Source: Dehalococcoidia bacterium (lineage in GTDB: Bacteria > Chloroflexota > Dehalococcoidia > Dehalococcoidales > W111). From it: a DNA stretch of 47,343 nucleotides. Position numbers and translations under genes: made by a program. The stretch covers positions 1-47,343 of the forward strand of contig DUEU01000013.1 in NCBI GenBank assembly GCA_011191985.1, given 5' to 3'. Shown piece after piece: positions 26,506-34,657 of the stretch (within the stretch, counting starts at the first letter, position 1; each line of letters opens with the position of its first letter). Under the pieces are notes generated by a model, which saw only the letters and a program-made list of their open reading frames with translations, made no database searches and had not been told where the DNA came from.

Positions 26506-26853
26506 GCTACCTCCTGTTAAGGACCAAAATTTTCCGCCATTTCGGCTGCCTTAAATCTACAGCAAGAAGAGGCACCGCCTGAGGATAGAATACGGTATGA
26601 CTATCCTCTAACTTTACCACTAGCGTGGCGGCACTTCAATTATGGATGGTACTGGAATAAGACGGGTTTTGTGGCTTCATGTTATCAGAACTCGCCCCCG
26701 CCTCTAAAACTAGCGTCTTTTCCAAAGCAATTTCTGGTAAATATCTATCTGTTATGAGTGGCAGCCTCAGTAAGAACAGGCCAGCAGTCAGCAGGCTCAA
26801 ATCAAGCCAAAATATTCCCGACCACTTACACTTCCTATACCATTAGGGATGGA
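26506..26853. other. 348-base gap with one inverted repeat
   Basis: No gene is supported here. Arms GAGGATAG (26581-26588) and CTATCCTC (26601-26608) are exact complements around 12 bases, about 75 bases upstream of the 3-hydroxyacyl-CoA dehydrogenase start. They may be an operator or may end the acyl-CoA dehydrogenase 3 transcript. The ribosome binding site AGGAGGT of the downstream gene is at the left edge. No convincing -35/-10 pair was found. Confidence 0.4.
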
Positions 26854-27981
26854 CTAACTCAGCAAATCTCGGGCGATAATTATTTTCTGAATATTTGCCG
26901 TGCCGTCACCTATCTCCAGACCGATAACATCCCTCAGCCGCTGTTCCAGGTGATACTCCTTGCTGTAGCCAACATGCCCGTGGATTATTAGGGCATCGTG
27001 TATAATTTGAGTGGCCACCTCAGGGCACCACCACTTGCACATTGCCGATTCTTTGACATGAGGTATTCCCTGGTCCCTCATCCAGAGCGTACGGTAGCAA
27101 AGCCATCTGCCCATCTCAATATTCGTAGCCGCCTCGGCTAGCTTGAATGAGACCCCCTGGAAATCGCCGATGGGCTTGCCGAAGGCGACGCGCTGTTTGG
27201 CATAGCTGACAGCGTCATCGAGAGAGGCCTGGGCCAAACCCAGTGCCTGCAATCCGGCCAAGGCCCGGGCTACCCCAAAAAGATGCATGGCTCCGTAGAA
27301 TCCCTTACCCTCTTCACCCAAACAGTATCTATGCGGTATCTTTACCTCGTCGAAAATTACCGAGGCCCGGCCTATCGGTTCCCAGCCCATATCAGCTATA
27401 GCTGACTTAGACACCCCGGGGGTATCCATGGGTATAAGAAGGGGGGTCATCCTCTTCGTTTCCGGGACAATCTTGGCCAGCGCTACTATGGCGTCGCCCT
27501 GCATGCCAAAGGTAATTGAGGTCTTTTCGCCATTGATTATGTAGCCGTCCTCTGTCTTTACGGCCTTCGTTTTGATAGCCGACAGGTCGGAACCATAGTC
27601 GGGCTCGGTGGCCCCGAATAGTATCACCTTATCACCTGAAGCTATGTCCGGCAGCCATTCCTGCTGTACTTCGGGTGAAGCCAGTTGCATCAATATGGAG
27701 GTGTTGCTGTCGAAAAAGACGATGTTGGCAGCGTGAAAGTCCACTTTGGCCAGTTCCTCGACAGCGATACCTATTGTTACCCAGTCCGTGGGCTGCCCCC
27801 CATACTCGGCCGGTATATTCATTCCCGTCAGTCCCAATCCGGCCATCTTCCTTATAAGGTCACGCGGATATTGCTCTGATGCAATCCGTTCCTTGATGCC
27901 GGGGGCAATCTCCTTTTGCGCGAAATCTCGCACCGCTTTGCGGGTCATCTCCTGCTCTTCAGAAAAACGAAAATCTAGCAT
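26854..27981 (-). CDS. Acyl-CoA dehydrogenase 3
   Basis: A 375-residue ACAD. Landmarks are FRFSEEQEMTRKAVRDFAQK, GMNIPAEYGGQPTDW, FGATEPDYGSDLSAIKTKAV, DGYIINGEKTSITFG, RVAFGKPIGDFQGVSFKLAE and C-terminal EIGDGTANIQKIIIARD. Asp takes the position of the usual catalytic Glu (DGT instead of EGT). It resembles acyl-CoA dehydrogenase 4 at 39524 more than the other two, including a shared AMCKWW segment, so they are probably paralogues. It lies 73 bases downstream of the second TRAP system and probably acts on that imported substrate (inference). Confidence 0.92.
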   Translation of the reverse strand: MLDFRFSEEQEMTRKAVRDFAQKEIAPGIKERIASEQYPRDLIRKMAGLGLTGMNIPAEYGGQPTDWVTIGIAVEELAKVDFHAANIVFFDSNTSILMQLASPEVQQEWLPDIASGDKVILFGATEPDYGSDLSAIKTKAVKTEDGYIINGEKTSITFGMQGDAIVALAKIVPETKRMTPLLIPMDTPGVSKSAIADMGWEPIGRASVIFDEVKIPHRYCLGEEGKGFYGAMHLFGVARALAGLQALGLAQASLDDAVSYAKQRVAFGKPIGDFQGVSFKLAEAATNIEMGRWLCYRTLWMRDQGIPHVKESAMCKWWCPEVATQIIHDALIIHGHVGYSKEYHLEQRLRDVIGLEIGDGTANIQKIIIARDLLS

Positions 27982-28054
27982 GTTACGTCACTATTCCTCA
28001 TTTCATATCCATTTAAAGGACCTGTCTTTTGCTTGCTTAGCTCGTCAACGCCAG

Positions 28055-29365
28055 CTAATATCCCCTCATCATGCTGGGCAGCCACATGGCTATTTCAGGG
28101 AATGCTATAAGCAGTCCTAAGAGTATCCACAGTATACCGACGTATGGTGCTGCCCCTATGATACAATCCATCAGAGTAGTGCCCTTGGGAGCGATGCTCT
28201 GAATGATAAAAAGCGCTAGTCCTACCGGCGGCGTAATCCCGGCCATCTCAGCACCTAAGACTATTACCACACCAAACCAAATAATGTCGAAACCCAGTGC
28301 TTCAATTATGGGTAGAAAGACGGGTACGGCAATCAGAACCATGGCCGGGGCGTCGAGAAACATTCCCAGTATCATCATGACAAACCACATGAGGATTATT
28401 ATTAACCATGTAGGTACCATCAAATTAGCCACAGACGATTGGATCGCGGCATTGATACCCGAGATGAAATAAAGATGGGCGAGGAGGCTGGCGCCAATCA
28501 GCAGCATATATATCATCACGAAGGTTTGCACGGTGCGCAGGGAAGCTGTCTTAACTTTGCCCCAGGTAACGCGGCGATAGGCGAGACAAACCAAAAGAGC
28601 GGCCACGGCACCGGTGGCACCGGCTTCGGTGGGCGACCATATGCCCATGTATAGGCCACCGATAACGCTGAGAAAAATCACAGCCACCGGTATCAGGTGT
28701 ACCAGGCTTTTGCCTTTCTCTCCCCAGGTAAAAGATGGACCGGCGGGGGCAAGCTTCGGGTTGATGGTAACCCTTATAAAAATGTAAGCAACCATCAGGA
28801 TAACGAGTGCAAAACCCGGTATGATTCCCGCTATGAATAATCTACCCAGCGAAGCCTGGGTGATAATGGTGTAGAGAATCATCAATACACTTGGTGGAAT
28901 GAGGGCAGCTAGGCTGCCGGCCAGAGCCAGTGTCCCGGCCGAAATACGCCGGTCATAGCCTCTTTCCTCCATTTCAGGCAAACTCACGCCGCCCACCGTG
29001 GCCACACCGGCGAGAGACGAACCACACATGAAACCGAACAGCGCCCCAAACAGGGTGCTGACTATGGCTAAACCGCCCCTGATCTGCCCCACCCACTTGT
29101 AAACTACACCATATACCTCTTTACCTATGTCGTGATGCACCAGGAGGTTGCCCATAAAGACGAATAACGTAATGGCCAGTACGCCGAAGCTGTAGGCATG
29201 ACCGAAGGCAACGGTACTAATAGCTAAAAGTCCCCGCGATCCTTCGGCCAGAAATATACCGACTATCCCCCCCATTGTTAGACTAACAAAAATAGGCGCA
29301 CCTATTGCTAGCAGCGCCAGAAAAAGAACGGTGGCGATTGCAGCGCCGAGCAGTGGGTCTATCAT
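28055..29365 (-). CDS. dctM: TRAP transporter large permease (DctM), system 2
   Basis: A 436-residue membrane permease with about 12 helices. Family motifs: FVFMGNLLVHHDIGKEVYG, FGALFGFMCGSSLAGVATVG, LIPPSVLMILYTIITQASLG, IWSPTEAGATGA and ITPPVGLALFIIQSIAPKG. Same architecture as the permease of system 1 but clearly diverged. Third gene of a dctP-dctQ-dctM unit, 15 bases after dctQ. Acyl-CoA dehydrogenase 3 follows on the same strand. Confidence 0.94.
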   Translation of the reverse strand: MIDPLLGAAIATVLFLALLAIGAPIFVSLTMGGIVGIFLAEGSRGLLAISTVAFGHAYSFGVLAITLFVFMGNLLVHHDIGKEVYGVVYKWVGQIRGGLAIVSTLFGALFGFMCGSSLAGVATVGGVSLPEMEERGYDRRISAGTLALAGSLAALIPPSVLMILYTIITQASLGRLFIAGIIPGFALVILMVAYIFIRVTINPKLAPAGPSFTWGEKGKSLVHLIPVAVIFLSVIGGLYMGIWSPTEAGATGAVAALLVCLAYRRVTWGKVKTASLRTVQTFVMIYMLLIGASLLAHLYFISGINAAIQSSVANLMVPTWLIIILMWFVMMILGMFLDAPAMVLIAVPVFLPIIEALGFDIIWFGVVIVLGAEMAGITPPVGLALFIIQSIAPKGTTLMDCIIGAAPYVGILWILLGLLIAFPEIAMWLPSMMRGY

Positions 29366-29380
29366 TACATTAACATCTCC

Positions 29381-29875
29381 TTAAACCTTGTCAGCGTCGC
29401 CTTTTTTCAGCAGCTGCCCGTATTTGTAAGCCTCAGCAATGAATTGAAGGCCGAGAAGGGCAAAGCCTATTACCAATGTCAACTTCAGTAGAAACACAGG
29501 ATAACCCAGCAGGGTGGTAATCTCTTTCATACGGTAGCTGGCCTGCGTCATCAGCCAGCAGTAGTAAGCCATGGCGCCACAGATGAAAATACCCATGATC
29601 GAGTTTATCAGGAACATTACCGAACGCGTCTTATGGCTGACGCGGTCGGTTAACACCCGTACGCCTACATGCCCTCCCTCCTTAAGCACGAATGCAGCGC
29701 AAAAGAAGCCGTAGAGAAGCTGAATTCCCATGGCCACTTCCAGCATCCAGCCAGAAGCGCTGTTGAGCACGTATCGCATAAACACGTCACGCGCTATTAA
29801 CAGCACCAGCAACATCACACTTATTATACCAACCCACGCCATGGCGGAGTTGACTCTGTTAAGCACAGAAATCAC
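29381..29875 (-). CDS. dctQ: TRAP transporter small permease (DctQ), system 2
   Basis: A 164-residue protein with four hydrophobic helices (about residues 12-32, 45-65, 85-107 and 125-147), the DctQ pattern. The FVLKEGGHVGVRVLTDRVS segment matches the conserved v...gHv.v..l motif. GTG start (29875) with GAGGTG upstream; 27 bases after dctP and 15 before dctM. Confidence 0.88.
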   Translation of the reverse strand: MISVLNRVNSAMAWVGIISVMLLVLLIARDVFMRYVLNSASGWMLEVAMGIQLLYGFFCAAFVLKEGGHVGVRVLTDRVSHKTRSVMFLINSIMGIFICGAMAYYCWLMTQASYRMKEITTLLGYPVFLLKLTLVIGFALLGLQFIAEAYKYGQLLKKGDADKV

Positions 29876-29902
29876 GGTAAGACACCTCGTTAGCGCATTA
29901 TG

Positions 29903-30979
29903 TTACGGGTTATACTCGCGGATAATGTCAAGGGCCTTTTGCCCCTCAGGGCCGGCCTTTGACATAAATTCGTCAACGATTGGCTGCATGGCCTGCTGCC
30001 ATAACAGGTCCTGCTCTGGCGTTGGATTGACCACCTCTTTCATGTTAGGCACGACCACACTATCCATCAAGAACGCTTGCGAGATGACCAGAGTAAGTTC
30101 CTCTAGATAGCTCGCTCTTTTCAGCACCGAAAGCACTATAGCCTGGTCGGTTGCCGACAGCTGCTCCAGAGCTCCCTCCCCGATCATAGTAGCCACATAT
30201 GGGCCACCAAATGACACCGTGCACAGATAATTACACGGCTCCTCAATTTTATACTGCCCAAGACCGCTGAGGTTGTTAAGTGTTCCATCTACCATACCCC
30301 TCAACAGGGCTTCATAAACCTCGGGCTGTTTCATCGCCACCGGGGTGCCACCAAGCACCTCTATGATGTGAGCCGAGGGAGTATCCTGAGCATGGATTTT
30401 GAGACCTTTTACGTCGTCAGGTACGGCGACTCTCTTATCCGTGGTCGCGATATAGGTCACACCGGGACAGAACATGTGGACTATCCTGATATTCAAGCCC
30501 ATAGAATAAAGGCCTTCCTGGTACATATCCTGCATACCATTCATGGCCGCGTCATGCATTCCTTTGGCATTTTTCAGGGTGCCCGGGAGTAGTTCAATAC
30601 CCCACCAGGGTAGGGGGCTTCGATGAAAGGGCAAGGGGAAGGAAGATATGTCACCAATTCCCCTGTTGAGCGCATCCATCGTCTCCGGTGCTGCAAAGAG
30701 AGTTTGTGAATCATAGACATCGATTTTAACCCGACCCTCTGTTTGCTGCTCTATAGTAGCGATGGATTCTTTAAAATTGACAACCGAAGTGTGAGTAGGT
30801 GGCTGGTAAAAACCCGCCTTGAGGGTGACCGTTTTCGCTGGCGTCGGTGTCGGTGTTGGCGTTGGTGTTGGCGTCGGTGTTGGCGTCGGTGTCGGCGTTG
30901 GCGCTGGTTCACCGCACCCAGCGATTACCAAGATTGCCGCCACCACAATCGCTACGCAGACTAACAAAGTCCTTTTCAT
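29903..30979 (-). CDS. dctP: TRAP transporter substrate-binding lipoprotein (DctP), system 2
   Basis: The ligand-binding subunit: lipoprotein signal with lipobox VIAGC (Cys22), ten Pro-Thr pairs (residues 27-46), then a DctP domain (about 50-358). The conserved arginine that usually binds the ligand carboxylate (K-x-R in GLKIR) is replaced by His196 in VKGLKIHAQDT, whereas the system 1 protein keeps Arg. This suggests a different ligand or binding mode. ATG 30979 follows AAGGAGG. A near-consensus promoter lies just upstream, making this the first gene of a transcript through dctQ-dctM and perhaps beyond. Confidence 0.92.
   Translation of the reverse strand: MKRTLLVCVAIVVAAILVIAGCGEPAPTPTPTPTPTPTPTPTPTPTPAKTVTLKAGFYQPPTHTSVVNFKESIATIEQQTEGRVKIDVYDSQTLFAAPETMDALNRGIGDISSFPLPFHRSPLPWWGIELLPGTLKNAKGMHDAAMNGMQDMYQEGLYSMGLNIRIVHMFCPGVTYIATTDKRVAVPDDVKGLKIHAQDTPSAHIIEVLGGTPVAMKQPEVYEALLRGMVDGTLNNLSGLGQYKIEEPCNYLCTVSFGGPYVATMIGEGALEQLSATDQAIVLSVLKRASYLEELTLVISQAFLMDSVVVPNMKEVVNPTPEQDLLWQQAMQPIVDEFMSKAGPEGQKALDIIREYNP
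30840..30905 (-). repeat. Hexanucleotide repeat (11 units) coding a Pro-Thr linker
   Basis: Ten GG(T/C)GT(T/C) units plus a variant GGCGCT on the plus strand, encoding (Pro-Thr)10 and one Pro-Ala on the minus strand. Same kind of linker as in the other DctP (12109-12180), at the same place after the lipobox. Confidence 0.95.
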
Positions 30980-31008
30980 TTAGCTATTCCTCCTTTTTTT
31001 TGATTATA

Positions 31009-31037
31009 AGTATAATTTGTGAAGGATAAATTGTCAA
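31009..31037 (-). promoter_or_regulatory. Near-consensus sigma-70 promoter of TRAP system 2
   Basis: On the minus strand TTGACA (31037-31032), a 17-base spacer and TATACT (31014-31009), followed by an AT-rich start region and then AAGGAGG and the dctP start. A second TTGACA (31048-31043) lies 11 bases upstream within a tandem ATATTGACAA repeat, about one helical turn apart, and may be a regulator site. Confidence 0.75.
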
Positions 31038-31078
31038 TATATTGTCAATATCCTTTTAAATATGGTTTTTAAGAGTGG

Positions 31079-31110
31079 GCTATCACGACAGGAGACAATT
31101 TCGTGATAGC
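31079..31110. terminator. 10-bp inverted repeat downstream of the LUD gene
   Basis: GCTATCACGA (31079-31088) and TCGTGATAGC (31101-31110) are exact complements around 12 bases. It lies 40 bases past the LUD gene stop and about 40 bases upstream of the TRAP system 2 promoter. It could end the upstream operon or be an operator for the TRAP operon; the minus-strand tail (CCACTCTTAAAAA) is a poor T tract. Confidence 0.45.
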
Positions 31111-31149
31111 AATCACCAGCTCGGGCGATTGATGTCAACTCTGCCCGCA

Positions 31150-31914
31150 TTATTCCACCACCGGACGGTGGGGTGGGGTGAATGCCTTATAACCGGCGTA
31201 TATTTTGTCTTTGCGTTCCTGAGGCCAGGCCGGGTCCCAGCCCAGTCCCAGGTCTTCGTCGACCAGGATAACTACTATTTCTCTCCAGGCATCGGGAGGC
31301 TTGCCCTCAAGAATTACAATGATGTTACATGCCCTTACTCCGGGTTCGCAAAAGGTTTCCGGCTCCACGCATTTACCGGCTTCGGCACATAGCTTACCCA
31401 GGCTTATACCGGTAGTCCGGGAGTGGACGGGGGCTATTTCGTTCTTTATCCGGTCAAGGGCTTCATTCACGTCTTGGACAATCTTGTTTCTACCGACCAC
31501 TAGAATGGTGCGCAGTGGTCCGAAAATCATCCCGGCTACTCGATTGCCGCCACCATCTATATTCACTATTTTCCCGTCTTGGGTAACCGCGTTTGAACTG
31601 GCCAGGAATACATCGCATCCCATAACTGTTTGCTTGAATACTCGTAGTGGCGTTGGTTGCGGTTTTTCTCTCATGATTTTTGGCTGGAAAAATGGGTTTA
31701 GTACCCTGTTACCCAGATCGGCCAGGTCCTGGAGAACACCGATTGACCTGATGGTGGCGGAATCACCGCAACCGACTATCCAGTCCTGCGGGACCAGGTC
31801 CAGCGCTATTTTCCGGGCAACTTCACTATTTTCGGCGAACCTGGCATCAAATCCTCGGCGCCTCAATGCCGCTATAGTTGTTTGTATCTTTTCCTTTTCA
31901 CTGATCGGCTCCAT
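31150..31914 (-). CDS. LUD-domain protein (DUF162/LutC-like)
   Basis: A 254-residue cytoplasmic protein of the LUD family (lactate utilisation LutB/LutC-type domain). The diagnostic part is DGGGNRVAGMIFGPLRTILV followed by VGRNKIVQDVNEALDRI. A cysteine-rich C-terminal stretch (CAEAGKCVEPETFCEPGVRAC) is present, as in some stand-alone DUF162 proteins. No lutA or lutB partner is nearby, so lactate use is not implied. I chose ATG 31914, which has AAGGAG ten bases upstream, over a TTG at 31953. It lies 101 bases downstream of the BcrC/BcrB-like pair, in the slot where bcrA-bcrD follow in Thauera-type clusters. Confidence 0.8.
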   Translation of the reverse strand: MEPISEKEKIQTTIAALRRRGFDARFAENSEVARKIALDLVPQDWIVGCGDSATIRSIGVLQDLADLGNRVLNPFFQPKIMREKPQPTPLRVFKQTVMGCDVFLASSNAVTQDGKIVNIDGGGNRVAGMIFGPLRTILVVGRNKIVQDVNEALDRIKNEIAPVHSRTTGISLGKLCAEAGKCVEPETFCEPGVRACNIIVILEGKPPDAWREIVVILVDEDLGLGWDPAWPQERKDKIYAGYKAFTPPHRPVVE

Positions 31915-32015
31915 CTTTACCCAACTCCTTTTTGAAACTATCTGGTACTTCAAATGGCGAAAATGCTCTCAAGCCATGCGGCAAGCCAAAAGCGACTGAT
32001 GACCAGCCGTAGTGG

Positions 32016-33341
32016 TTAGTCAGGGAACTCGTCCAGGCCCATCTGTTCTTCTAAAAATATCTTGAGGGTAGACTTCAGCATCCGCACGTCGTCCTGGGAA
32101 GGCACCGAGGGGGTTGACTCGTACAGTGTTACCGGAATGCCGGCTTCCTGGAAAGCTATTTTGCGTTCTTGGACACTGGCTGCGTTGGCCGGACAGCTTT
32201 TGGTCCGGTGCAGTACCACGCCATCAGCCCGCAGATGCTTAGCCAGTGCCACGTACACCGGGTTAATATCAACCGGGTAGGCGAGTCTTCTTTCCAGCCA
32301 GCTGTGCTCGGAGGACCAGGCAAGAGCCCACAGCGCGTCCTGCCGGTTCTTAAATTTCCCCCAGCGCTCTTCGGGGGTATCCGTTACCACTATCGTGCCA
32401 TCTTCCTGCATATCAAATTCGCCGTGGATGCCGGTATACGACAGGGTATCCAGCCAGACGACGCCATACCTTTCCTGCGTCCAGTGGAGCAATGGCAATG
32501 CGAGGAATGCCGGCTCATCCTCAATCGCCAGACGGCACCTCTCTCTGGCCGAGGCCGCAATCTCGTTGTCGATCCGGTACTGGATCTCATCTTTAAGCGT
32601 TTTAAGGAACTCTACCCCCACTTTTTCGTGTCGTCGCCAGATATATATCACCATAAAGGTTATTAGCGCCCGGGTATCTATCGGGGCGGGAATAGTGCGG
32701 TTGAGCGAGACTATTTCTCCCCAGAGCTTGGCGCTCAAGAAACAGTTGCGGGTAGCCTCGATTAGCTTTTCGTCGTCGTACTTTCTGGCCGTTATCTTCT
32801 CCAGCCATTCTATGGCCTCGTTAAGCTGGGCCACCATGTAGTCGATCCGGTGTTTTTCCTCCTGGCCGAGTCGCCCACAGGGTCTTTCCCAGAGAAATAT
32901 GGGGACACCGAAATGTTCGGCAATAAGTTGGGACCACTTACCACGGGCGTCGCAGTTATGCTCACAGAAGACGAGGTCGGGCTTGGGGAAACTACCGCCG
33001 AATAAGAAGCGGTCGAGGTATACCGAGCCAGCGTAGTTAAGCGTGTAGCCGCATATATCGGGGGTCAGCCCCTTCGCTTCGGATGCGGCCCGGGCCGCAG
33101 CGGAAAACTCGGGGTTGGCGGCGATGTTTACCGCATATCCGTCGTCAGCAAAGGTGACCACATCATCACCGAGTCCGGCGGGAATTTCGTAGGCGGCTAT
33201 TGTGGCCGAACCGCTGATGAGCAGTTTGCCTTCCTCTTTTGCTTTCATAATTTTGTTGAAATGCTCCGCTCGCAACTCTTTAGCCTTCTGGTAACAGTCA
33301 AACGGTGCCGTTTTGTAAACTTTGTATGTTTGATGAGCCAT
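32016..33341 (-). CDS. 2-hydroxyacyl-CoA dehydratase / benzoyl-CoA reductase BcrB-like subunit
   Basis: A 441-residue protein of the HGD-D family (HgdA/B, BcrB/C, FldB/C), whose members bind [4Fe-4S] or double-cubane clusters and do radical eliminations or ring reduction after one-electron activation. Cysteines C97, C126 and C130 (DLVFCEHNCDARGKW) and a late HRTKSCPAN are candidate ligands. The order of segments (GDDVV..., GVPIFLWERPCGR, DGVVLHRTKSC, AGIPVTLYES) fits the fold. ATG after TTGGAGGA, 44 bases from the BcrC-like gene. No ATPase activator is in the window. The reaction is unknown; calling it benzoyl-CoA reductase would go too far. Confidence 0.82.
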   Translation of the reverse strand: MAHQTYKVYKTAPFDCYQKAKELRAEHFNKIMKAKEEGKLLISGSATIAAYEIPAGLGDDVVTFADDGYAVNIAANPEFSAAARAASEAKGLTPDICGYTLNYAGSVYLDRFLFGGSFPKPDLVFCEHNCDARGKWSQLIAEHFGVPIFLWERPCGRLGQEEKHRIDYMVAQLNEAIEWLEKITARKYDDEKLIEATRNCFLSAKLWGEIVSLNRTIPAPIDTRALITFMVIYIWRRHEKVGVEFLKTLKDEIQYRIDNEIAASARERCRLAIEDEPAFLALPLLHWTQERYGVVWLDTLSYTGIHGEFDMQEDGTIVVTDTPEERWGKFKNRQDALWALAWSSEHSWLERRLAYPVDINPVYVALAKHLRADGVVLHRTKSCPANAASVQERKIAFQEAGIPVTLYESTPSVPSQDDVRMLKSTLKIFLEEQMGLDEFPD

Positions 33342-33385
33342 TAGTTAATCCTCCAATAGATCGGTGGTGGTCACATCCAGGACAG

Positions 33386-34510
33386 TTACACCCATAGTGC
33401 TTCGGCCCGGATCATCTCGAGAAAGGCCTCGATACGGTTCTGATACCAGTTAGCGGGGGCGATGAACGAATATTCTAACTGGAGTAGCGGAATGCCTTCC
33501 TTCTCGAAAAGCGCTTGCAGACCCGGTATGTCGGTCTCGTGGTTGTGACAGAACCTCTGCAGCGTCATAATCACCCCTTCAATCCTGAAATCTCTAATCA
33601 GCTCCATGATATGAGTGAAACGACGAGATTCGGGCTGGTCTTTGGCCGGGCAGGGGGGTCTTTCCAGATAACGTTTGGCGATGGCCTCCAGCAGGTCGCC
33701 ATCCGTGCCGCCCTCGTTCCAGAAGTAGCGGCTCCCGGTGCAGGTTTCATCGATGACCACAATACTCCCCAGGGATTCTATGAGCTTGACATAATCAATA
33801 TCATCGGTCTCACTGCCGATATGCATCAACCTGACCCCGGCGGTGGGGCGCTGACTGGGCTGTTGCAGTTTGGGCAACGCCTCCGACAGGAGACGGTTAT
33901 GTTCCGCTTTATCAACCAGCTGGCTGGACAATGTCATCTCAAGGGCGTCCGCTCCAGAGATAGGTGGTTCGTCGTCTTTTCTGAGTTCATAGATCTGTCT
34001 TAGAAGGCGGCGATTCAGGTCATAAGTTTCTATCGCCTGCTTTAAGGCTTCGTCAGATATTGGCTTTCCTGTCCATTCTTCCAGTGACTTTTTAAAATAC
34101 GAGAGTTCGGCAACCAGAAACGGCTTGGCGTGTGGTGACTGAATGAGCGCCGGTACACTTATATAGTAGCTGTACTCGGTGGGCATGTGCTTTTGCCACG
34201 AGGCGAATGCCTGGCGCATTTGCTGACAACTGCGTGCCTTTACCATTCCGTCTAGGTAGGGGTATCTCCCTTTTAAACCCTGCGACAGGCAGTCACGGCA
34301 GAAGGAGCAGTACATATTAGCTATGTGTCTCTCGGTGCCAACATTCGAATCATGGCTGCCTATAATCCGCACCGGGAGCATACCCGCGGCGTAGATAATC
34401 TCTTCGGGTACGTAGGTGCAGAAATATCCCACGACCTTGCCCCCTGTCTTTGCCTTCCAGTCCTGGGCATAGTCATGGTGGTTCTCGACAAGTTCTCGAA
34501 ATTCTTCCAT
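33386..34510 (-). CDS. 2-hydroxyacyl-CoA dehydratase / benzoyl-CoA reductase BcrC-like subunit
   Basis: A 374-residue HGD-D family protein. The canonical N-terminal motif GYFCTYVPEEIIYAAGMLPV (C31) is intact. A cysteine cluster C68-x2-C71-x2-C74 (YCSFCRDC), C95 and a late QRFCHNHETDIPGL followed by EGIPLLQLEYS also match the family. ATG 34510 was chosen because GGAGG lies five bases upstream; the in-frame GTG at 34516 is too close to it. It precedes the BcrB-like gene, the same C-then-B order as in bcrCBAD clusters, and should form a heterodimer with it. Substrate unknown. Confidence 0.87.
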   Translation of the reverse strand: MEEFRELVENHHDYAQDWKAKTGGKVVGYFCTYVPEEIIYAAGMLPVRIIGSHDSNVGTERHIANMYCSFCRDCLSQGLKGRYPYLDGMVKARSCQQMRQAFASWQKHMPTEYSYYISVPALIQSPHAKPFLVAELSYFKKSLEEWTGKPISDEALKQAIETYDLNRRLLRQIYELRKDDEPPISGADALEMTLSSQLVDKAEHNRLLSEALPKLQQPSQRPTAGVRLMHIGSETDDIDYVKLIESLGSIVVIDETCTGSRYFWNEGGTDGDLLEAIAKRYLERPPCPAKDQPESRRFTHIMELIRDFRIEGVIMTLQRFCHNHETDIPGLQALFEKEGIPLLQLEYSFIAPANWYQNRIEAFLEMIRAEALWV

Positions 34511-34657
34511 AGTCACCTCCTTTACAATAATCTTCTAATCGTTTAATGGCTTAAATCAATATCATTTATTGGCATTCTAGCAAGTGCCTTATGCCCTGTC
34601 AAAAAGAGAGGTTGTAGCTGAGAGGCACTCTTTGAAAGCCGTCGTGAAAGTATGCCT

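Noticed and set aside
31150-31914. Lactate utilisation protein LutC
   Set aside because: The LUD domain is clear but lutA and lutB are absent, and the cysteine-rich tail and context differ from a lut operon.
32016-34510. Naming the pair as benzoyl-CoA reductase BcrBC
   Set aside because: Only family-level motifs are visible; bcrA/bcrD and other benzoyl-CoA pathway genes (dch, had, oah) are absent, so the substrate cannot be assigned.
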